Source: CAXTSE01 sp035554115 (GTDB lineage Bacteria > Actinomycetota > Actinomycetes > Actinomycetales > Microbacteriaceae). From it: a stretch of 64,000 nt of DNA. Each line of letters opens with the position of its first letter. Within the stretch, counting starts at the first letter, position 1. The notes below the pieces were generated by a model. That model did no database searches, was not told the origin of the DNA, and saw nothing but the letters and a program-made list of their open reading frames with translations. A program made the translations under genes and the position numbers. The stretch lies in the NCBI GenBank assembly GCA_035554115.1, contig DATMIW010000074.1, positions 1 to 64,000 on the forward strand, given 5' to 3'. Positions 8,635-15,517 of this stretch are shown here, piece by piece.

Positions 8635-8728
8635 CCTCCGGTCGGAGAGCTTGAGTCGGGATGGCAGGTCTACGGCCGGCGGCACCGCCTGGTCTCAGGC
8701 CAACTGTCCATCGACCTATGCTTCAAGT

Positions 8729-9550
8729 ATGGGATTGGAGTCCAGCGACTCGTCGAAAGGCGCCGCCTCATCGTCGCCCGCACGTCGCATTGTGATCCTG
8801 CTTCTGATCGGCGCAGTCGGCGGATTCCTCTCCGGTGCATTCGGCGTCGGCGGCGGCATTGTGATGGTGCCGCTACTCCTGTGGTTCACCTCGCTCAACC
8901 AACGACAGGCCGCTGCTACTTCGCTGGTCGCAATCGTCCCGACCTCGATCGCCGGATCGCTGAGCTACCTCGCGAACGGAGAGGTCGAGCCGCTCGCGGC
9001 CCTGCTTCTCGCCGTCGGCGGGATCGGCGGCGCACTGATCGGCACGAAACTGCTGCGCACTCTGCCGCTTGGCTGGCTGCGGTGGATGTTCATCATCCTG
9101 CTTCTCGCGGTCGCCGTGCGCCTGCTCTTTGAGGTGCCGGAGCGCGGCACGCATATCGAGGTGACTCTCGGGGTTGGCCTCGCTTTGCTGGGGCTCGGTC
9201 TTGTCATGGGCATCGCATCCGGCCTGTTCGGTATCGGTGGCGGGATCATCATGGTTCCGGTGCTTGTCGGTCTATTTGGCGCGAGCGACCTGGTGGCAAA
9301 AGGCACATCGTTGCTGGCGATTATTCCGACGGCCGTCACCGGCAGCGTGTCGAATTGGCGCGCGGGGCTCGTCCGGGTGCGAGACGGCCTCGTGATGGGC
9401 ATAGCGGCGACGGTGGCCGCGGTGGGGGGCGTCGCCGTGGCGTTCGTCATGCCGCCGCAGGTGGCAGCCGTGTTGTTCGCGGTGCTGATAGCGGCCGCGG
9501 TGGGGCAGCTCGTGTGGCGCGACCTGCGCGGGCGGCGCGCCGTCCGATAG
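8729..9550 (+). CDS. TauE/SafE family membrane permease
   Basis: A 273-residue polytopic protein with two internal repeats, each carrying the family motif: GAFGVGGGIVMVPLLLW near 38-54 and GLFGIGGGIIMVPVLVG near 165-181. The family moves sulfite, sulfonates or related organic anions across the membrane. ATG at 8729 is chosen because the frame upstream reads into the end of the AbiEii toxin gene without family likeness. It is convergent with the iron-uptake lipoprotein gene and separated from it by a REP-like hairpin. The substrate is not deducible. Confidence 0.85.
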   Translation: MGLESSDSSKGAASSSPARRIVILLLIGAVGGFLSGAFGVGGGIVMVPLLLWFTSLNQRQAAATSLVAIVPTSIAGSLSYLANGEVEPLAALLLAVGGIGGALIGTKLLRTLPLGWLRWMFIILLLAVAVRLLFEVPERGTHIEVTLGVGLALLGLGLVMGIASGLFGIGGGIIMVPVLVGLFGASDLVAKGTSLLAIIPTAVTGSVSNWRAGLVRVRDGLVMGIAATVAAVGGVAVAFVMPPQVAAVLFAVLIAAAVGQLVWRDLRGRRAVR

Positions 9551-9570
9551 TCCAGCCTGTCGACCGGTGA

Positions 9571-9612
9571 TCGAGCCTGTCGAGATCCGGGGCTTGGTCT
9601 CGACAGGCTCGA
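9571..9612. repeat. REP-like hairpin between convergent genes
   Basis: TCGAGCCTGTCGAGA (9571-9585) and TCTCGACAGGCTCGA (9598-9612) form a perfect 15-bp inverted repeat around 12 nt. It sits between two converging genes and could act as a bidirectional terminator. The same 15-mer recurs elsewhere in the window, including inside coding genes. Confidence 0.85.
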
Positions 9613-9621
9613 CCGGCGGAG

Positions 9622-10620
9622 CTACTTGGTGGCCTCGGCCAGTTTTGCGACGAGGTCGTTGAGGCCCCAGGTCAGCGAGAGCGCCGTGGGCGGCGAGACG
9701 GATGCGACGAACTCGGTGCCCGTCACGGCCGCGACCGTGCCGTTTTTGACCGCGGGAAGCAGCTGCGCATAGCTGGAGTTCAGGAAGGCATCCTGTTCGT
9801 CCTGCGTGGCGGCGTAGCTGACAACTACATCGGCGTCGAGCTGGTCGAGCTTCTCGTAGCTGAGCGTGAAGTAGAAGGTCGACTCGTCAGTGTCGAGCGT
9901 GTTGACTGCCGGGGCGCTGACAAAGCCCAGGTCGAGCATGAACTCGACGCGCGGATCTTCGTCCTTGTAGACATAGAAGGTGCCGCCGGAGTCGGACACG
10001 GCCGCGAGAGTTTTCCCGGCGAATTCCGGATGTTCAGCGGCTGCGGCGCTGATCTTGGAGTCGATGCTCTTTTGGAGCTTGGCGGCAGCATCCTCGCGAT
10101 TGAGGGCCTTTCCAACAATGTCAATCACCTCACGCCAGGGAGTAGCCCAGGCCTCGCCCGGGTAGGCCACGACGGGGGCGATGTCAGAGAGGAGGTCGTA
10201 CTGCTCTTTGGTAATGCCCGAGAGCACCGCCAGGATCACATCGGGCTTGGCCGCGGCGATCTCTTTGTAGGGCGGGTCGTCGCCCGAGTCGGGGAGGATC
10301 GTCGGCGTCTTGGCGTCGTCCTTCTTCAGGGCTTCGGCGATCCACGGCAGCACGCCGTTCTTGTCGCCGCCGTAGCTCTGGAACGGGATGGCGACCGGGA
10401 TCACGCCGAGGGCGATCGCCGCGTCGGCGCTGCCCCATCCGATCGTCACAACACGCTTCGGGGTTTCGGGAATGACGCTCTTTCCAAAGGTGTGCTCGAT
10501 GGTGATGGCACCGTCGGAGCTCGCATCGGCCGGTGCGGAGCAGCCGGCGAGGGCGAGGGAAAGGGCGGCAGCAACGGCTGCGACGACGGGAATGATGCGG
10601 CGAGTGCGGGAGCGGGCCAC
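9622..10620 (-). CDS. iron-siderophore ABC transporter substrate-binding lipoprotein
   Basis: A 332-residue FecB/FhuD-like protein. The N-terminus has an arginine-rich start, a hydrophobic segment and lipobox ALAGCSAP, so it is anchored outside the membrane. PKRVVTIGWGSADAAIALGV and AAAKPDVILAVLSGITKEQYDLL are typical of the cluster-A-type periplasmic binding fold. It starts at GTG with a GGAGGA site. It is the last gene of a five-gene iron-uptake cluster and has its own iron box 16 bp upstream of the start, so it likely has an additional iron-repressed promoter. Confidence 0.9.
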   Translation of the reverse strand: MARSRTRRIIPVVAAVAAALSLALAGCSAPADASSDGAITIEHTFGKSVIPETPKRVVTIGWGSADAAIALGVIPVAIPFQSYGGDKNGVLPWIAEALKKDDAKTPTILPDSGDDPPYKEIAAAKPDVILAVLSGITKEQYDLLSDIAPVVAYPGEAWATPWREVIDIVGKALNREDAAAKLQKSIDSKISAAAAEHPEFAGKTLAAVSDSGGTFYVYKDEDPRVEFMLDLGFVSAPAVNTLDTDESTFYFTLSYEKLDQLDADVVVSYAATQDEQDAFLNSSYAQLLPAVKNGTVAAVTGTEFVASVSPPTALSLTWGLNDLVAKLAEATK

Positions 10621-10635
10621 GGGTCCTCCAATTAG

Positions 10636-10654
10636 TTAGGTGAGGCTATCCTAA
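10636..10654. promoter_or_regulatory. DtxR/IdeR-type iron box upstream of the binding-protein gene
   Basis: TTAGGTGAGGCTATCCTAA matches the known DtxR consensus (TTAGGTTAGGCTAACCTAA) at 17 of 19 positions. It covers the likely -10 region of the minus-strand binding-protein gene and overlaps the stop codon of the upstream ATPase gene. Confidence 0.85.
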
Positions 10655-11482
10655 CTGAAGTGCGCGAGCGATCGGAACCACGAGAGGTGTGCCCGTCACG
10701 GGATCGGGCACAATGCGGGACTCGAGCCCGAAGGCCTCGCGCACCGTCGCCTCCGTCAGCACCTCGCCGGGTGTTCCCTGCCCGACGATGTTCCCGTCGC
10801 ACATGACCACCATTTCGTCCGCATAACGCGCGGCCAGGCTCAGCTCGTGCAGCACCATGACGACAGTCGTGCCGCGTTCCCGATTGAGCCGAGCCACCAA
10901 ATCGAGAACCTCGATCTGGTGGGCGATGTCGAGGTAGCTCGTGGGCTCGTCGAGCAAGAGGATGTCCGGATCCTGCGCGAGCGCCATCGCGATCCAGACG
11001 CGCTGGCGCTGCCCGCCTGACAGCTCGTCGAGTCCACGATCGGCGAGATCGAGAGTGTCGGTCTCGTGAAGTGCCTGCTGAACGAGCTCGTCATCGCCAG
11101 AACTCCACCGGCGTATCCATCCCTGGTGGGGATAGCGGCCGCGGCTGACGAGGTCTGCCACCGTGATCCCGTCGGGGGCGAGCGGCTGCTGCGGCAGCAG
11201 CCCGATCACGCGGGCGATGCTGCGGCGGGGCATCGATCCCAGATCTCGCCCGTCCAAGGTCACTGTGCCCGAGCGTGGAGTGAGCAGCCGCGCAATCCCA
11301 CGGAGGAGTGTCGACTTGCCCGAGGCATTGGCGCCGACCAAGACGGTCACGCGACCGGGAGCGATGGTGAGGTCGACGGCATGGACGATCTCGCGGTCGT
11401 CATAGCCGAGGGTCAGCGCCGTTGCCCGGAGGTCGTGGCTGCGGTGGTGAGTGGTGGGTGGGGCGGGCGTAGTGGCTGACAT
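10646..11482 (-). CDS. iron-siderophore ABC transporter ATPase
   Basis: A 278-residue FecE/FepC-like nucleotide-binding protein. Walker A is VGANASGKST, the signature is DELSGGQRQRVWIAMALAQ, Walker B is ILLLDEPTSYLD, and the switch histidine is in VMVLHELS. ATG at 11482 shares one base with the permease stop (TGATG), showing translational coupling. It powers import of ferric siderophore through the two upstream permeases. The 3' end overlaps the iron box of the next gene. Confidence 0.93.
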   Translation of the reverse strand: MSATTPAPPTTHHRSHDLRATALTLGYDDREIVHAVDLTIAPGRVTVLVGANASGKSTLLRGIARLLTPRSGTVTLDGRDLGSMPRRSIARVIGLLPQQPLAPDGITVADLVSRGRYPHQGWIRRWSSGDDELVQQALHETDTLDLADRGLDELSGGQRQRVWIAMALAQDPDILLLDEPTSYLDIAHQIEVLDLVARLNRERGTTVVMVLHELSLAARYADEMVVMCDGNIVGQGTPGEVLTEATVREAFGLESRIVPDPVTGTPLVVPIARALQLG

Positions 11483-12540
11483 CAGGCTCCTCTGCCGCGG
11501 CGATTGGACAAGGCCAAAAGGCCCAAAAGATAGGGCGCGCCGATGGCGGCCGTGACGATTCCGACCGGCACCTGCAGGCCGCCGGGGAGCAGATGTTGAC
11601 CGACGAGGTCGGCCACGACGACGAGTGCCGCGCCGGTGAGCCCGCTCGTCGCGAGGGAGAGCTCGCCGCCGACGAGGCGACGCGCTATCGGCGCGGAGAC
11701 GAAGGCGACGAACGCGACAGGGCCGGCCACGGCGGTCCCGACTGCGGCGAGCGCGACAGACACCGCGAGCCCGCCGATGCGTGTGGCGTCGGCGCGAACG
11801 CCCCATGACCGCGCCGCGTCATCACCGAATTGCAGCAGCATGAGGCGCGGCGCGAGCACGACCGTGAGCGGCAGGAGGATCGCAAACGAGGCGACGACGA
11901 GCAGCACATCGGCGAGATTCGCCCCGGCAACGCTCCCGACGATCCAGACGAGCGCGCCCTGCGCCTGCTGCACCTGGGCGCGGGTCAACAGATAGTTGAC
12001 GACGGCGTTGGCGAGAAAGGCGATGGCAATGCCGATGAGCACGAAACGGTAGCCCGTGATCCCCTGGTTCCAGGCCAGCAGGGCGATAGCCGTTGCGGCA
12101 ACGGCCGCGCCTCCGAAGGCCCCGAGAGCGACGGCGGGACCGCTCGCCCCGAGCAGCAGAAGCGTTCCCACTGCGCCGACGCTCGCGCCACCTGATATGC
12201 CGAGCAGATCAGGGCTTGCGAGCGGATTGCGGGCGACGGCCTGCAGCAGGGCTCCGGCGATTCCGAACGCGATGCCCACAACGACGGCGAGCAGGATGCG
12301 CGGCACCTGCAGCCGGAACAGCAGGAACTCGTCCCCCGCATCCCCCGCCCCGAGCAGCGTGGAGGCAAGCCGCGGCAGTGAGAGTCCCGTGCCGAGCGAC
12401 AGGCTCAAAGCCGAGCCGCCGAGGAGCACCACGAGCAGGGCCGCGATCACGAGGGCGGCACGGCGTCGCGAGCGATGACGTTGCCGGGCGTGCGCCGAGG
12501 TGTCGGTGACCTCGATGGTGACGGCGAGCCCGGCGCTCAC
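11482..12540 (-). CDS. iron-siderophore ABC transporter permease (second)
   Basis: A 352-residue FecCD/BtuC-family permease with about nine to ten membrane helices. The conserved GALLQAVARNPLASPDLLGISGG and PVAFVAFVSAPIARRLVGG segments identify the family; the latter holds the ATPase-coupling region. The start is GTG at 12540, overlapping the stop of the first permease as GTGA. The charged N-terminus (HARQRHRSRRRA) precedes the first helix. It pairs with the other permease to form the channel. Confidence 0.92.
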   Translation of the reverse strand: MSAGLAVTIEVTDTSAHARQRHRSRRRAALVIAALLVVLLGGSALSLSLGTGLSLPRLASTLLGAGDAGDEFLLFRLQVPRILLAVVVGIAFGIAGALLQAVARNPLASPDLLGISGGASVGAVGTLLLLGASGPAVALGAFGGAAVAATAIALLAWNQGITGYRFVLIGIAIAFLANAVVNYLLTRAQVQQAQGALVWIVGSVAGANLADVLLVVASFAILLPLTVVLAPRLMLLQFGDDAARSWGVRADATRIGGLAVSVALAAVGTAVAGPVAFVAFVSAPIARRLVGGELSLATSGLTGAALVVVADLVGQHLLPGGLQVPVGIVTAAIGAPYLLGLLALSNRRGRGA

Positions 12541-13517
12541 AGCGACACCACGCGGCTGCGGCGGATGAGGGCGATGAGCAGCGGGGCGCCGAGGACGGCG
12601 ATGACAAGCCCCGCCTCGATCTCGCCCGTTCCGCCGATGAGGCGACCCACGATATCCGCCACCAGCAGGAGGGCCGGGCCGAGCACCGCCGAAAGGGGCA
12701 GGATGCGGCGGTAGTCCCCGCCGACAAGACGCCGTGCAATATGGGGGGCCGCCAATCCCGCGAACACCACGGGCCCCGCGAGTGCGGTGGCGCAGCCGCA
12801 GAGCAGCAGCACGGAGATGCCCGCGATGATGCGCGTGAGGGCGACCCGATGCCCGAGCCCGCGGGCCAGGTCGTCGCCCAGGGCGAGCGCGTTGAGGGCG
12901 GGTCCGGTCACGAGCGCGAGAACAAGCCCGAGGGCGAGGGGGATGAGCAGCGGGACAGAGTTGCCGAGGTCTCGGCCGGTGAGCGAGCCGACGGTCCAGA
13001 AACGGAAGCGCGACAGGGTGTCGAGGTCGCTCAGCAGCACGAGAGTTGTGAGCGATGTGACGGCTGCGGTAATGGCAGCGCCGGCGAGAGCCAGCTTCAC
13101 GGGGGTGGCCCCGTCGCGACCGAGGGCGCTGACGCCATAGACGAGTGCTGTGGCGGCGGCTGCGCCCAACAGGGCGAAGCCGGCCAGTCCGGCGATCGAT
13201 CCGACCGAGAACCACGTGATGCCGAGCACGACAAAAAAGGCGGCGCCCGCGTTGATTCCGAGAAGGCCCGGATCAGCGAGGGGATTGCGCGTCACGCCCT
13301 GCATGAGCGCCCCGGCAAGCCCCAGAGCGGAACCCGCCAACAGGCCGATGAGAGTGCGTGGCACGCGCAGCTCACGCACGACGAGATGGTCGTGATTGCC
13401 TGCGATCGGCGACACGAGCGCCTCGATGACTGTCGACGGGGCGATGGGTCGCGTGCCGAGCATGAGACTGGCGAAGACGATCACGACGAGGCCGATGAGG
13501 GCGACGACGATCTTCAT
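12537..13517 (-). CDS. iron-siderophore ABC transporter permease (first)
   Basis: A 326-residue FecCD-family permease. GALMQGVTRNPLADPGLLGINAG and PVVFAGLAAPHIARRLVGG are the family motifs. ATG at 13517 (MKIVVALIGL) overlaps the siderophore-interacting protein stop as ATGA, so it is translated with that gene. It and the second permease are paralogues and make a heterodimeric channel. Confidence 0.92.
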   Translation of the reverse strand: MKIVVALIGLVVIVFASLMLGTRPIAPSTVIEALVSPIAGNHDHLVVRELRVPRTLIGLLAGSALGLAGALMQGVTRNPLADPGLLGINAGAAFFVVLGITWFSVGSIAGLAGFALLGAAAATALVYGVSALGRDGATPVKLALAGAAITAAVTSLTTLVLLSDLDTLSRFRFWTVGSLTGRDLGNSVPLLIPLALGLVLALVTGPALNALALGDDLARGLGHRVALTRIIAGISVLLLCGCATALAGPVVFAGLAAPHIARRLVGGDYRRILPLSAVLGPALLLVADIVGRLIGGTGEIEAGLVIAVLGAPLLIALIRRSRVVSL

Positions 13518-14521
13518 CCCTGGCGCTCCGCCTGCCCGGCCCGCCAATAGCCCATGAAGGCGACGCTGTGCCTGTCGATGCCGGTCTCGCTCACCAGGAA
13601 GCGTCGCAGGGACTTGATGGCGGCAGATTCTCCGGCGATCCAGGCGTAGAAACCTGCGGATTCACCGCGGTCATCACCGGCGGGCGCGTCCCAGATCAGC
13701 TCGCTGTCGACGTTGACCGCGTCGAGCGCGGCGCGTGTTTCCGCGCTGACCGGCGCGACCGCGAGGGCGGGCGCAATGACATCCGGATGCTCGGACACCC
13801 AGGCGCGCACGGCGGGTTCGAGGGTGGTTCCGACGGCGGCGTTGCCACGGGTGAGCCAGGTGACCAGCTCGGAATTGCGGATGAGCGGGGGAGCTGCCGC
13901 GGCATCCGGCAGTTCGATGAAGGCGCGGGGTGTCACGCCCTCGGGGAGGGCTTCGAGGATGCCGGCGATCGCGGGGGCAGCGGTCTCGTCTCCGGCAAGC
14001 AGCACCTCGCGTGCGTCGCCGGGGTGCCAGTCGATGCCGGCCGCCGAGTGGATGCTGCGCGCATCCGGGCCGACGATGACGAGTTCGTGCCCGGCCTTCG
14101 CGTCGGCAAGCCACGCTGCAGCGGGTCCTGGGGCTTCGCCCGGTGCATGGTCGTGCACGACGAAATCGATGTCGAGCTCTCGCTCGATCGGCCGGATGGC
14201 GCGCACCGTATAGGTGCGGAAAGGGGGGCGCACCTCGTCGGGGAGCTCGCGCAGCCGCTCGTACCAGGTGCCCTCGGCTGACACCTGCGGGTCATCGAAG
14301 ATCGCCCGCGCGGGCGCGTCGAGCTCGGGATCTCCGATCGGGAAGATGAGCTTGAGGCGCTGGTCGAGGGCGTCGGTGCCGAAAAACTGCAGCTCATCGG
14401 CACGGAAGGTGACGCGGGTGAACACCGTGCTCAGGCGATTGACACGGCCGACAGTCACCCGAAAAGGACGGTAGGCGGGCCGTGCGTCGCGCTCAATGTC
14501 CTCGGCAATGTAGGTAAGCAT
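13514..14521 (-). CDS. siderophore-interacting protein (ferric-siderophore reductase)
   Basis: A 335-residue ViuB/FAD-binding 9 family flavoprotein. RPFRVTVGRVNRLSTVFTRV leads the FAD-binding barrel, PPFRTYTVRAI (the RxYTxR flavin motif) lies near residue 100, and FVVHDHAPGEAPGPAAAWL is the family-specific stretch. It reduces ferric siderophore in the cytoplasm to release iron. It heads the uptake cluster. A CATACT hexamer ends 6 nt before the ATG, so the mRNA is probably leaderless, and an iron box covers the start codon. Confidence 0.92.
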   Translation of the reverse strand: MLTYIAEDIERDARPAYRPFRVTVGRVNRLSTVFTRVTFRADELQFFGTDALDQRLKLIFPIGDPELDAPARAIFDDPQVSAEGTWYERLRELPDEVRPPFRTYTVRAIRPIERELDIDFVVHDHAPGEAPGPAAAWLADAKAGHELVIVGPDARSIHSAAGIDWHPGDAREVLLAGDETAAPAIAGILEALPEGVTPRAFIELPDAAAAPPLIRNSELVTWLTRGNAAVGTTLEPAVRAWVSEHPDVIAPALAVAPVSAETRAALDAVNVDSELIWDAPAGDDRGESAGFYAWIAGESAAIKSLRRFLVSETGIDRHSVAFMGYWRAGQAERQG

Positions 14522-14528
14522 TACCTAA
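14510..14528. promoter_or_regulatory. DtxR/IdeR-type iron box over the start codon of the siderophore reductase
   Basis: On the minus strand TTAGGTAATGCTTACCTAC matches the DtxR consensus at 15 of 19 positions and is nearly palindromic. It spans the predicted +1 and the ATG at 14521-14519. This placement makes sense only with a leaderless transcript, for which the CATACT -10 (14533-14528) is correctly spaced. Confidence 0.72.
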
Positions 14529-14553
14529 GTATGCACGCGGACGACCGAGAGAG

Positions 14554-15186
14554 CTACAGGTCCAGACTCTCGCCGACCTCGAGCACGTGGAACTCGCCGC
14601 CGTTCTTCTCGGTGGCCCAGGTGAGGCGATTGACGTGCATTTTCTTGCCCGCAACGGACAGCGTCATGTCGTGGGCGTAGAACGCGCGCTGGGGTTTGAC
14701 GGCAAGGATGAAATCCATCACCTCGCCGATCTTTAGCCACGGTGCCCCGAGCGGTGCAGCCAGGGTGGGCACCGGAACGGGTGGGACGGTGTACGAGTCG
14801 CCGGGGTAGTAGAGCTCGTCGTTGACGAGGACGCCGACATTTTCCGGAACCGGAACGCTCTCGTGGATCGCGTTGTGTTCTTTGCCGAAGAACTTGAGCG
14901 AGAAGGGGCCGAGCTCTGCTTCATCGCCGTCCTTCACCACCGTGATCGTGAAGTCCTTGGCGGCTGCCGCCACGTCGGCGGGGGCGTAGATCGTCGCATC
15001 CGGACTCGCCTCGATGATGCGGGCGAGCTGTTCGGGGGTCCAGTGGTCGGCGTGGTCGTGAGTGATCACGACGCCGACGACACCGACGAAGTCGAACGGC
15101 GTGAGGAACATGCCGGGATCGATGATGAGGTGCTCATCGGCGATGGTGAGCTGCAGACAGGAATGCTCGTGCTTGGTGACCTTCAT
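14554..15186 (-). CDS. MBL-fold metal-dependent hydrolase
   Basis: A 210-residue metallo-beta-lactamase-fold protein of the UlaG/YcjY-like small class. THDHADHW (about 59-66) is the HxHxDH metal motif, with further ligands expected in KEHNAIHE, YYPGDSY and YAHDM. No export signal, so cytoplasmic. It is divergent from the metal-sensing repressor gene, with a CsoR-type operator between the two starts, so copper or another metal may influence it. The substrate is unknown. Confidence 0.82.
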   Translation of the reverse strand: MKVTKHEHSCLQLTIADEHLIIDPGMFLTPFDFVGVVGVVITHDHADHWTPEQLARIIEASPDATIYAPADVAAAAKDFTITVVKDGDEAELGPFSLKFFGKEHNAIHESVPVPENVGVLVNDELYYPGDSYTVPPVPVPTLAAPLGAPWLKIGEVMDFILAVKPQRAFYAHDMTLSVAGKKMHVNRLTWATEKNGGEFHVLEVGESLDL

Positions 15187-15208
15187 CTGGCGAGACTACC
15201 TGCGCGAG

Positions 15209-15225
15209 ATACCCCTGGGGGGTAT
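15209..15225. promoter_or_regulatory. CsoR-type operator
   Basis: ATACCCC-TGG-GGGGTAT is a perfect 7-bp inverted repeat with a 3-nt centre. G/C-tract palindromes of the form TACCCC...GGGGTA are the known binding sites of CsoR/RcnR repressors. It lies 10 bp before the repressor ATG and 22 bp from the divergent hydrolase start, so it can control both directions. Confidence 0.85.
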
Positions 15226-15235
15226 AGTGACTCGC

Positions 15236-15517
15236 ATGATCGAAGACATCAAGAGGCGGGCGTTGCACCGCACCCGCATCCTCACCGGGCAATTGCACGG
15301 CATCGAGAAAATGATCGAGGCTGAGGACTACTGCGTCGACATCATCACGCAAACCCTCGCCATTCAGAAGTCGCTGTCGAGCCTCAACAAGCTGCTCGTC
15401 GAGAACCATCTGCGCACGCATGTCTCGCACATGTTCGACGAGGGTGGGGCGCAGCGGGATGCGGCAATCGCCGAACTGCTGAACGTGTACGAACTGCAGA
15501 AGAACCGGGGGGCATGA
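15236..15517 (+). CDS. csoR: CsoR/RcnR-family metal-sensing repressor
   Basis: A 93-residue all-helical repressor. The metal ligands are C33 (EDYCVD), H58 and H62 (ENHLRTHVSH), spacing C-x24-H-x3-H. Classic CsoR has Cys at the third position; C-H-H sets occur in RcnR and in the Thermus CsoR, which answers to several metals. R14 and nearby basic residues are the family DNA-binding surface. It overlaps the metal ATPase gene by 4 bp (ATGA) and has its own operator upstream, so it represses the operon and is released by metal. The inducing metal, Cu(I) or another, is uncertain because of the ligand change. Confidence 0.9.
   Translation: MIEDIKRRALHRTRILTGQLHGIEKMIEAEDYCVDIITQTLAIQKSLSSLNKLLVENHLRTHVSHMFDEGGAQRDAAIAELLNVYELQKNRGA

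Noticed and set aside
12541..13215. N-terminal extension of the second iron permease to 577 residues
   Set aside because: It overlaps the first permease entirely in another frame; GTG 12540 with a GTGA overlap gives the normal family length.
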